From contig CM066033.1 in assembly GCA_033557465.1 (NCBI GenBank), forward strand, positions 1,355,855,834 to 1,355,919,833: 64,000 nucleotides of DNA, given 5' to 3'. This document shows positions 55,464 to 64,000 of this stretch, piece by piece (the stretch's first letter is position 1; the number at the start of each line of letters is the position of its first letter). The translations under genes and the position numbers were made by a program. The notes under the pieces were generated by a model that was not told where the DNA came from, did not search any database, and saw only the letters and a program-made list of their open reading frames with translations. This stretch comes from Ichthyophis bannanicus (Eukaryota > Chordata > Amphibia > Gymnophiona > Ichthyophiidae).

Positions 55464-55575
55464 CTCTCCATTGCCTCAGAAGTAAAGGCCGGGCAATCCA
55501 CTTCCAGTGATACATTGCCAAGAAAACCCAGAGGAAACTGGGTCGCTAGGAGTCAGCACTGACGATAGCACTAAA
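55464..55575 (+). mobile_element. CORE-SINE 3' half with RTE-like tail
   Basis: ctctccattgcctcagaagt, aaggccgggcaatccacttc, then gggtcgctaggagtcagcac-tgac. This is the best-preserved RTE-like tail in the window. The head is absent. Confidence 0.75.
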
Positions 55576-55734
55576 AAAAAATCAATACAATTCTTCAGGA
55601 GTTTTCGGAAACTGATTTTTTCCCCAGGTCCAAAACAGACTAAGCAAATGAATGACAATTATGATGAGAGTGAGAAGGGGAAAAGAGAAAGGGGAGAAGT
55701 TAGAGTGATAAGAAGACAACAAATAGAGAGTTTT

Positions 55735-56170
55735 GGGGCCCTTTTACTAAATCCTGTTAAGGCTGTGCACTTAACGCACATTTGTGACCTCAGTAAGCGC
55801 AAAGCCTGAGGTAACTGTCGGGGCATGTCCAGCTAACGCACGGATCCAGACGCTAACTTGTGGTACAATTAATGCGGGTGCACCTAAGGATACCCATAGA
55901 TATAGCCCTAGCTGCACCTACACTAATTGACACATCGATGCTGAGCATGCGCCGATGCTTCTCCTAACTGCAATGCGTAGTCAGCACCCACACTCCACCC
56001 ATAACCCACCTAGTCCCTGCTCCATCATGCAATTGCTGATTAATGCGCATCTTAGCAACCGCTTGCTATCACGCCTACACAGATGCCACTGCAAATGGCG
56101 CACATGCACTAAAATATGCATTAGCCATTTAGCTGGCTCTAGTAACAGGGCTCATTTATGTCTGGTATAT
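55735..56170. mobile_element. MITE-like element
   Basis: The left end ggggcccttttactaaatcc (55736) and right end gctctagtaacagggctcat (56137) are loosely inverted. The interior is rich in 'gcgca/acgca' words (ttaacgcaca, gctaacgcacg). It is non-coding. Confidence 0.45.
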
Positions 56171-56261
56171 ATAACTTGGATGTGTATGACATGTTAGGAC
56201 GAGGTTTTAACAATTTTCTTGCCCATATTAAAGCATTTGACATCAGCAAACCCCACCCCTA

Positions 56262-57925
56262 ATTATTTATTTATTTGTCTTTTATACCGCTTTATCACAT
56301 AATCAAAGCAGTTTACATAGAACCAGTGAGGACTGCTCTGGGCAGTTGACAATGAACAGTTTACAATGAACACGAACAGAATAAATAAAACGACAAACAA
56401 ACTTAAACTAAACTTGCTCGGCCTTGAGGATGACATAGTTGACCAACTATTTACAGGTTTGGAGTATTATTATAGAGAATGTTGTACAGTGAGTTATTTT
56501 TGCATCAAAGAGTGGGACTTTCATTATAATACGAGTTACAGCATTCTGCGCCATCTGTAATGGCTTCAGGGTTTGTTTAGTTGCATATAGATGTTGAATA
56601 GTAATACAGATAATCCTGAACCTTGTGGTACTCCCTTGATTAGATGGAATTTTTTGGAGAGGGTATTATTGAGTATGACCTGTTGTGTGCAGTCAGTTAG
56701 GTAGGACTTAAACCAGTGAATTATGGTGCCTCCTATCTCGAGATGTTTTAGACAGTTGATCAAGATTTCATGGTTAATAGAATCAAAAGCAGCTGTTATG
56801 TCGAGGAATATGAGGATGTATGCTTGTTTGGTATTTTCCATTCTGAGGATGATATTATCAAGGAGGGATGTTAGAAGGGTCTGAACTCCATGGTAAGCAT
56901 GAAAGCCATACTAGTGAAGATCAAGTGGTGCGTTTGTGTCAATGAAATCCTGAAGTTGTCTTTGTACAGCTTTTTCAATTACCTTAGATAAGAATGGCAG
57001 ACTTGATATTGGTCTGTATGAGCTGGGGCAGTTCTAATCCATAAGTGATTTTTTAATATTGGGTGGATTGAGGTTTCTTTTTGTTGTTTTGGTGTTAGGC
57101 CTTGAGTTAGAGATAAATTGATATTTTGAACGTAAGATGTTAGTTCTTCTGCTGTTAGTTTAATCCAGATGACTGGACATGGTTCCAGTCGTGATGCTGT
57201 TGTGTTAATTGACTTGACATATTGATCTATCTGTTCCTTGTTGGGGAGGTAGAAAGTGTTTGATAATGCAATGCTAATTAATTCATTAGCAGTTATCATG
57301 CAATTTTTTGCTATGGATTTAGATTTTTCACTGTAGTAATTGGCAAGTTGTTGGACGTTTATTCCGCTGTCTTGGGCGTCAACATTGTTTGTTTTTTTAT
57401 TAGGTTTTGAACTATGAGGAATAATTCTCTTGATTGATTAAGTGATTTCATTAGGGTTTTTGAGTAGTATTCTTTTTTTAGGTCAGTTATATGCTGTCGG
57501 TATTGGTTTAGTGCTTCCATGTATAGTCAAGTCTGAGTTGGATCTTGTGGTTCTCCATTTCCTGTCAGTTTTCCGCAAGGTTCTTTTGAATGCTCTGAGG
57601 GACTGAGAGTACCATGGTTGGGAGGTCTTGTGATTCTTGGGGGAACTTCTTTGCGGAATGGTTGAGGTAGACAGCAGTGTATTATTTCAGTTTGTAAGAA
57701 GCATGTCTAGATTGTCGCAGTCGTTGATTAGCGCTGACATGATGTCATTTAAGAATGTCTCTTTACTAAACTTTTTGAAGCGATGATAAAATTAGTCTCT
57801 GGTATGTGTGTGTTTATACTAATTCTAGTATTGAATTGTATTAGATAATGGTCCGACCAAGGCACTGGTTGGGTGATAACGGGATATTTGGTTACTATTT
57901 GCCCATTCTTTTGGAGTGAAGATTA
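56262..57925 (-). pseudogene. L2-like LINE (family Y), internally deleted
   Basis: The minus strand runs from the end of the endonuclease (PVPWSDHY at about 57860) through a linker (SLNQSRELF at about 57445) and the start of RT (57299-56979, broken) to RT motif A. At 56841-56566 it reads LIFLDITAAFDSINHEILIN and IKGVPQGSGLS. Directly after NIYMQ the YADD region is missing and the sequence jumps to a C-terminal LQMAQNAVTRII-like block. The 3' end is aaactgctttgattatgtga, aagcggtataaaag and (aaat)n. Its 5' end lies head to head with the next LINE at 57936. Confidence 0.75.
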
Positions 57926-58444
57926 AGTCCTAAGCTGGTGCGAATCATACCTATCTGACAGATGGCAGCACATAAGATCCGGTGATTCAACATCAGAACC
58001 TTTCCACCAGTGGCAGGGTGTACCGCAGGGATCCTCCCTCTCTGCCCTGATGTTCAACATATACATGCAGCCCATCTGCACCCTTGTCCGATCTTTCAAC
58101 GTCAACTGCCTGATATATGCCGACGATGTACTGCTCTACATGCCATTCACAACCGACCAGCCGGACCTCTCCCCACTGACAAACTGCTTTGATGCCGTAT
58201 CAAACTGGCTCCAAACACAAAACCTTCAAATACAGCACAAGAAGACAGAAGTCCTCTTCATCACGAGGAACCAAAGTTTCACCCCTCCAACCTCCTTAAA
58301 GGTCAAAGAAGCAGAACTAACTACTAAATCCACAATCCGCTACCTAGGAGTCACTCTAGACCAGGGGTCTCAAACTCAAATTGCTTTGAGGGCCAAATGA
58401 GGACTTGTAAAGTAACCCGGGGGCCGCATAAGACGCGGGGCCTC

Positions 58445-58484
58445 ATTTGCATAAGGGACCTCATTTGCATAAATATTTGCATAA
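58445..58484 (+). promoter_or_regulatory. Three octamer-like ATTTGCATAA motifs in hAT copy 3
   Basis: ATTTGCATAA occurs at 58445-58454, 58463-58472 and 58475-58484, the same arrangement as 6186-6225. In both copies the triplet lies just inside the point where the two elements begin to match. Confidence 0.45.
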
Positions 58485-59149
58485 TGTTACCATACACTAA
58501 CTTTTAGTAAACATGCCTCTTTAATGAGTATGGATAAAGAAAGACTAAAAGATTTAGAAACAAGAAGACAATAATTAAACTGGGAACCCCAAAAGCCAAA
58601 CTTGGAATGTACAACAACACTGTAGAAATAAAACTATAAATTAATTTCCTCTTGTACTAAACAAAGCGCAAACATTAATGATGCACATTTCCCAGAGCTG
58701 ACATATTCCAGTTAATAAATTCAAAATAAAGAGATATTTTTCTACCTTTTGTGCATTTTTTTCAGTTGCAATTGTTCCAGCCACTTTCTTCTGGTTTCTT
58801 CATGTCTTCTGCTAACTCTCCATCGTCTGCTTCCATTTGCCCTTTCTTCTCTCCTAGTTTTTTTTCCATTCTCTCTCTACATCTGCTTTAACATACTAAT
58901 CTTTCTCCTTTTTCTCTTTCCTCATTCCTATTTCATCCACTCAAATTTTACCCCTCCATCCTCAATCCCCACTTACTCTCACAATACCTGGCCAATTGTA
59001 GATTTGTCTTCTCTCCCAGACAAAATATTTTTCCCCTCTCCATTTCACTTTCCCAGCTCCATCCCATTCTAATCCTCCCCCAACATCAGCTCCCTTCTAG
59101 TTCCAGCCCCACCCAGCATCCGCTCCCTTCTAGTCCCTGCATCAGTCCA

Positions 59150-59900
59150 TTTCCAGTCCTATCCTAGCCTCACCATCAGCCCATTTCCAATCCTAGCCCC
59201 CCATCAGCCCATTTCCAATCCTAGCTCCCTCCCCTCACAGCCCATTTCCATTCCAAGCCCCCCTCCCCATCAGCCATTTGCAGTTCAAGCCCCCTTCCAC
59301 TCAGCCCATTTCCAGTCCTAGCAACCCCCCCAGCACATTACCAGTCCTAGACCCCCCATAGCCCATTACCAGTCATAACCCCCCCTGCCAATAGCCCACT
59401 TTCAGCCCTAACCCCCATTACCCCATTTCAGTCAGACCCTCCATAGCTCATTACCAGTCCTAACTCCCCCCATCAGCCCACCTCCAGTCCTTCCTAACCC
59501 CCACCTGCCCATTTCCAGTCCTAGCCCCCACCATAGCCCATTTCCAGTCATAACCCCCCCCTGCCAATAGCCCATTTCCAGTCCTACACCCCCCCTGCCA
59601 ATAGCCCATTTCCAGTAATAACCCCCCCCCCCCCCGCCAATAGCCCATTTCCAGTCATAACCCCCCCCCGCCAATAGCCCATTTCCAGTCATACCCCCCC
59701 TGCCAATAGCCCATTTCCAGTCATACCCCCCCTGCCAATAGCCCATTTCCAGTCATAACCCCCCCTGCCAATAGCCCATTTCCAGTCATACCCCCCCTGC
59801 CAATAGCCCATTTCTAGTCATACCACCCCCCCCAATAGCCCATTTCCAGTCATACCCCCCCTGCCAATAGCCCATTTCCAGTCATACCCCCCCCCCAGGT
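59150..59900 (+). repeat. Minisatellite inside hAT copy 3
   Basis: Early units resemble copy 1 (catcagcccatttccaatcc-tagcc). From 59570 they become a regular 31-33 bp unit, tgccaatagcccatttccag-tcataccccccc. That homogenised block suggests recent local expansion. Open frames across it are repeat artefacts. Confidence 0.85.
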
Positions 59901-59901
59901 A

Positions 59902-60204
59902 AATAAAAAAACAACCTGGCTTCTGCTGCTGGCTTCTGCTGCAGCAGAAAATCAGCTGTCCCGCGGCCCCTTTCCCTCTGCGCGAGAGCCCTGAGTGTGC
60001 TTCCTCTGCGGCATGCTTTTTAAGCCGCGAAGAGAGTATTTCCCTCTCGCGCGGCTTAAGCCTATTCACTTTTCAAGCCTCGCGAGAGGGAAATACTCCC
60101 TTCGCAGCTTGAAAAGCACGCCGCAGAGGAAGCACATTCAGGGCTCTCGCGCAGAGGGGAACGGGCCGCAGGACAGAGCAGCAGAAGCCAGTTTTTTATT
60201 TTTT
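59902..60204. repeat. 300-bp palindrome in hAT copy 3
   Basis: Left arm landmarks are aacctggcttctgctgctg, ctctgcgcgagagccctga and gtatttccctctcgcg. They recur in inverse order and orientation on the right (cgcgagagggaaatac, tcagggctctcgcgcagag, cagcagaagccagtt). The centre is near 60055. The arms are about 145 nt with several mismatches. Confidence 0.8.
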
Positions 60205-60990
60205 TTAAATTGACCGTCGATTCTGCCATTGCCACGGCGGCAACGGCAGCAGCAGAAGCCGTCGCGGGCCGCACAACCTTCTCCCGCGGGCCGCATGCGG
60301 CCCGCGGGCCACGTGTTTGAGACCCCTGCTCTAGACCAATGCCTGGACATGAAGGCCCACATAAGCAACACAGTAAGAGCAGTTTACCATAAGATCTGGA
60401 CACTCAGGCACCTACGATCCCTGCTTGAGCCTGATGACTTCCGGATGATCTTCCAAGCGCTGGTGATCCCGCACTTCGACTACGCGAATGCAACTCTACA
60501 AGGGCTCCCACAATCCACTCTTAATCCACTCCAGCTAGCAATGAACAGAGTTCTCTACGGTGCATCCAGAAAGGATCACATGACACCCATCCTGAGACAT
60601 CTCCACTGGCTCCCCATCCATGGCAGACTCTTGTTTAAATCCCTACTATTGACCTTCAAGGCCATCAACAGGCTCTCCTTCACCTCCCTCGCGGAGCTTT
60701 TCCAGCCTACGCCCTCCAACAGATCAAGAAGGTCCACAGCAATCAACACACTGATAATCCCGAAGGAAACAACCCAATGCACGCAGGCAATGACAAACAG
60801 GGCTTTTAGTTTCTACATGCCCAAATGCTGGAATGCCCTTCCACCTAACATATGGGCAATCTCCGACCTGGCCCAATTTAGAAAGGCATTAAAGAATCAC
60901 CTCTTCCTCAAACACTACTCAGATGACAGTGCACATACTTCCACCCTCCTCCACCAGGCCCACCACACAAACACACAGAGCACGCGATAA

Positions 60991-61470
60991 GGCATCCACA
61001 CCCCCAGGCGCCAGCATCAACTACGCTTACCTGTAAATAGCACCAAGTATATATCTTTGGCGTGGCCCTTAGGCGCGGCACAAAAAGGCTTCAACAAGAG
61101 CTAACACCTATCCAATTCACCTTTATCTACTGTATGTATGCATACTTTTTGCTTCCAATTAACTAATGTTTAAAATTAGAAGCTTACTCAGTGAATGCAT
61201 CTAAATAATAGCAAATTACCAACCCTCTGCCTTAATTGTAACATAGTATGCACCCCCATACTCCTGTTGAAACATAGTAACAAACCTGCTTACTGTCTCA
61301 TTGAAACATTGTATATACCAAAACCTTGGGCTATTAATCCTATGCTGTCAAATAACACTGAGGTAAACAATGTGATATAATCCTCTGCTACCTACTACTC
61401 TATATACTTACTAAGCATAGTCCTCACAAATTAATACTGCTTCCTCCACTTTGAATTCCAAGGCAAAAAC
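60991..61470 (+). other. LINE A 3' region and LINE B 5' region
   Basis: No poly-A or accgctttgat-type 3' end separates the two LINEs. The stretch is AT-rich without a gene. Words such as catagtatgcac, catagtaacaaa and gaaacattgtatat recur loosely. The boundary between the two elements cannot be placed. Confidence 0.35.
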
Positions 61471-64000
61471 ATGAACGGCTCACTGCTAGCCCTCCTAGGC
61501 ATCTACCTACTCCTTAACACCTTCAATGTTACTAATGCACTTATCAATGATAACAACCATATACCGTTACTACACAATAGAAATAGAAAAAACTTCCACA
61601 ACCAATTCCAACCACCACAAAACCCACACTACAAAAGACAATCTCACCTAATCTCCATAGTTTTAGAACAGGCAATCGACACAAAACGCAACAGATTAAT
61701 TACCCAAAAAGTACTTAGATGTGCTCTTATCAACGCACAATCTACCCGCAAAAAATGGCCTGCCATCACTGACCTCATAATTAACCTCAACCTAGATATT
61801 CTATTCATCACAGAATCTTGGCTCTCCGATGCCGATACAGTCATACTAAATCAGCTCACACCTCCAACATACTCAAGCTACACATCTAATAGATCCAACA
61901 AAAGAGGAGGCGGGGTACTCATTATAGCTAAGACTGAACTCCAATACCGAACAATCCAAACCAGCAGTACACCACTTCTAGATCTAATCTCTATCTACAA
62001 CAACCATAACACGATCAACCTGATCTATAGGCCCCCAAACAACTCATCTGAAGAACTCTCAACCATAATTGACTTAGCCTGCAATCCTAAGCACCCAGAC
62101 AAACCTAATTGGTTACTGGGCGACTTCAATCTCGCTTCACTCCAACCCGCCTCATCTGGTTCCTTCCTCAACGCAATGTCCAACCTCAACTATGAACAAA
62201 TAGTAAGCAACCCCACCCACCATAGTGGAAATACTCTCGACCTTATATTCACACCATCCTCCTATGCAAGCAACAACTACAATTTTGATCTCTCCATCAG
62301 CCCTGTTCCCTGGTCAGATCATCACCTCCTATCTTTCAACATGCCAGCTCAACCAGAGACAACCAACCACACCAGGAAACAATCTTCAACAAACCATAGA
62401 CGTTTCATACCATTTGACAAAGAAGAAATCACAAAAATTGTACTTCCAAAGCTTTCCCAACCACCTTCCAACAACATCAATGATCTAGTCGCAAACTGGA
62501 ATAACACCCTTAACGAATTTTCAGTACCATCTACACCCAACATTCACCCAACACACCATAAACATTCAGATAAAAGACCATCTTTACCATGGTTCTCCCC
62601 AGAGCTAAAGAAATCCCTCATACTCCTAAGAAAACTAGAGAGAAAATGGCGTAAATCCCAGAACTCTACCGATCAAGCAACATATCTATCACAGCTAGAA
62701 ACGCACCGCGAAGCAGTATGGAACAGAAGAAAAGCCTTTCACTCCGATCTCCTCAACCGTTCTCTAAACAAACCACGAGAACTCTTTAACCTAGTGAAAG
62801 TACTAACCACCGAGCCCACTCCACCACATCAAGATGCTATACACCCCCAAAAGTACGCCGATTACATCCAATCCAAAACCATCAAGACATCAACAACCTC
62901 TCCCCTATCTAATGCCCAAACTTTCTTACAGGAGAACCCACTCATCAAGCTCACATCCCCCTCAATAAAGCACGTCGAAGATATTATCACCAGAATAAAT
63001 ACAACCACTGCACCCAATGATCCATGTCCAGCACAATGGATAAATGCGTTACGACATGAGCTCAGCCCATTCATATCCGAAATCATAAATCAATCATTCA
63101 CCACAGGCATCTTCCCATCAGCTCTTAAACAGACTTCCATAAGACCTCTTCTAAAAAACAACCAGCTAGACCCAACAAAAGAAGAATCTTACCGTCCAAT
63201 CTCCAGCATCCCCCTGCTATCAAAGATAATAGAGAAGGTCACACAGATTCAGATCCAACAGCATATAGACACCACATCACCTCTGGACCCCAGTCAACAT
63301 GGATTCAGAGAAGCCCATGGTGTGGAATCTTTGCTGACTTCTTTAATCAACACCCTCATCTGTGGTACTGACAATATCAAAAAGGGCTTTGCACTAATAT
63401 TCCTTGACATCTCTGCAGCGTTTGATTCTGTTGACCATAACAAACTCCTAACCCGACTCCAATGCAAGGGCATCCAGGGTTTAGCATGGGACTGGTGCAA
63501 ATCTTATCTTGAAGAGCGCTGGCAACATGTTCGAACAGAATCAAACACCTCAAAACCTTTCCAGTTGAAACAAGGCGTCCCTCAAGGATCCTCCCTCTCG
63601 GCGTTACTCTTTAATATCTACATGCAACCGATATGTGAGATCACTCGCTCATTTGGAGTATCCTCCCTAATCTATGCAGATGACGTGCTGATTTTCATAC
63701 CAATCAACATTACTCGGCCTGATTACACAGTACTAATAGAGTGTTTTGATGCAATTACAGACTGGCTCCTCACACAGAATATGAGAATAAATTTCAAAAA
63801 AACAGAAGCCCTAATCATCACGAAGAATAAAGAATTCTCACCCCCGACTGCTCTAAAAGTACGGGACGCAGAGCTTCCAATCAAATCCACAGTAAAATAC
63901 CTAGGCGTAACCCTTGATCACCGACTGGACTTCAAAGAACACATAAACCGAACAGTGAAATCCATCTACTTCAAGATCAGAACCCTCCGAAACCTCAAAA
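61471..64000 (+). CDS. L2-like LINE B endonuclease-RT, open to window end
   Basis: From ATG at 61471 the frame is open for 843 codons and leaves the window. Residues 1-23 are hydrophobic and leader-like (MNGSLLALLGIYLLLN...). An AP-type endonuclease follows (about 85-290): ITESW (113-117), IYRPPN, LLGDFN (about 215-220) and WSDHH (about 281-285). RT spans about 545 onward: SYRPISS (573-579), LDISAAFDSVDH (645-656, motif A), QGVPQGSSLS (701-710) and YADD (735-738, motif C), then YLGVTLDHRLD. All catalytic residues expected for target-primed reverse transcription are present. It continues beyond 64000 into the thumb and C terminus, which LINE A shows at 60337-60990. A true start further upstream, or a later Met, is possible. 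Confidence 0.9.
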   Translation, partial: MNGSLLALLGIYLLLNTFNVTNALINDNNHIPLLHNRNRKNFHNQFQPPQNPHYKRQSHLISIVLEQAIDTKRNRLITQKVLRCALINAQSTRKKWPAITDLIINLNLDILFITESWLSDADTVILNQLTPPTYSSYTSNRSNKRGGGVLIIAKTELQYRTIQTSSTPLLDLISIYNNHNTINLIYRPPNNSSEELSTIIDLACNPKHPDKPNWLLGDFNLASLQPASSGSFLNAMSNLNYEQIVSNPTHHSGNTLDLIFTPSSYASNNYNFDLSISPVPWSDHHLLSFNMPAQPETTNHTRKQSSTNHRRFIPFDKEEITKIVLPKLSQPPSNNINDLVANWNNTLNEFSVPSTPNIHPTHHKHSDKRPSLPWFSPELKKSLILLRKLERKWRKSQNSTDQATYLSQLETHREAVWNRRKAFHSDLLNRSLNKPRELFNLVKVLTTEPTPPHQDAIHPQKYADYIQSKTIKTSTTSPLSNAQTFLQENPLIKLTSPSIKHVEDIITRINTTTAPNDPCPAQWINALRHELSPFISEIINQSFTTGIFPSALKQTSIRPLLKNNQLDPTKEESYRPISSIPLLSKIIEKVTQIQIQQHIDTTSPLDPSQHGFREAHGVESLLTSLINTLICGTDNIKKGFALIFLDISAAFDSVDHNKLLTRLQCKGIQGLAWDWCKSYLEERWQHVRTESNTSKPFQLKQGVPQGSSLSALLFNIYMQPICEITRSFGVSSLIYADDVLIFIPINITRPDYTVLIECFDAITDWLLTQNMRINFKKTEALIITKNKEFSPPTALKVRDAELPIKSTVKYLGVTLDHRLDFKEHINRTVKSIYFKIRTLRNLK

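Larger units (their letters stand above)
58362..60328 (+). mobile_element. Non-autonomous hAT element, copy 3 (1967 bp)
   Basis: The terminal inverted repeats CAGGGGTCTCAAAC (58362) and GTTTGAGACCCCTG (ending 60328) are perfect over 14 bp. Exact 8-bp duplications ctctagac flank them at 58354-58361 and 60329-60336. The interior matches copy 1 from about 58438 (gcggggcctcatttgcataa), and shares with copies 1 and 2 the module from 58577 (aactgggaaccccaaaagcc), the minisatellite and a palindrome. The outer 75 bp on the left and the GC-rich right end (gcgggccgcatgcggcccgc) differ completely from copy 1. No transposase is encoded. Confidence 0.9.
57936..60990 (+). pseudogene. L2-like LINE A, ORF2 3' half split by a hAT insertion
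   Basis: Part 1 (57936-58361, 142 codons) starts within RT at WCESYLSDRWQH and contains QGVPQGSSLS, LIYADDVLL and IRYLGVTLD. Part 2 (60337-60990) continues CLDMKAHISNTVRAVYHKIW, LVIPHFDYANATLQGLP, HLHWLPIHGRLLFKSLLLTF and CWNALPPNIW, ending at the TAA at 60988. The break is a hAT element plus one 8-bp target copy. Outside it the frame is continuous and without stops, so this copy was still open when the hAT arrived. It is 5'-truncated. It is clearly the same family as the ORF at 61471. Confidence 0.85.

Noticed and set aside
59432..59746. Minus-strand glycine/tryptophan-rich ORFs at 59.4-60.1 kb
   Set aside because: They are translations of the homogenised minisatellite (repeated MGYWQGG-like words), not proteins.

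Overview
The window is intergenic or intronic DNA from a vertebrate. I recognise no cellular protein-coding exon, rRNA or functional tRNA gene. Nearly everything identifiable is a transposable element: CR1-type LINEs whose 3' ends carry the 'tgacccagtatggcatttcttatgttctta' type tail, two families of L2-like LINEs, MIR-like CORE-SINEs, L1-like ORF1-only elements, a Penelope-like element (PLE) with a GIY-YIG endonuclease, several hAT elements and many hairpin MITEs. This mix fits a large-genomed amphibian (a caecilian is my best guess) or, less likely, a turtle-like reptile. That assignment is inference from repeat content only.

Layout. 1-5.5 kb: SINE, LINE and CR1 remnants, then an L1-like ORF1-only element with an intact 396-codon ORF on the minus strand. 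5.5-11.2 kb: a MITE and two hAT-type elements (6130-9027, 9446-11235) that share an internal module, a pyrimidine-rich minisatellite and a large GC-rich palindrome, but have different termini. 11.2-21 kb: low-copy DNA, foldback elements, SINEs, a repeat-poor island (15.85-16.56 kb) and a decayed second ORF1-only element. 21.07-25.47 kb: a nearly full-length CR1 on the minus strand, with an ORF1 carrying an SGNH/esterase domain and an endonuclease-RT ORF2, both frameshifted. 26-32 kb: CORE-SINEs and two degenerate L2-like LINEs. 32-39 kb: mostly low-copy sequence with a repeat-poor island at 34.6-35.45 kb. 39.6-48.9 kb: a nested cluster. A CR1 is split by an L2-like 3' end, a PLE with a 43-nt tandem hammerhead-like motif, a 26-bp GC palindromic minisatellite, 2.7 kb of unassigned DNA, a MITE and a third ORF1-only element. 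49-56 kb: a divergent hAT-module copy, CR1 ends, MITEs and a repeat-poor island (53.7-55.45 kb). 56.3-64 kb: L2-like LINEs. One is interrupted by a 1967-bp hAT element with exact 8-bp target duplication. The last (61471 to the window end) is uninterrupted for 843 codons.

How parts relate. The CORE-SINEs carry two kinds of 3' tail. One matches the L2-like LINEs present here, and the other looks RTE-like, so two different LINE partners are implied. The hAT and ORF1-only elements encode no visible transposase or reverse transcriptase and would depend on partners elsewhere. The strongest candidates for something undescribed are the hAT-type elements that share cargo but not ends, the ORF1-only L1-like family, and the tandem hammerhead-like motif at the PLE 3' end.
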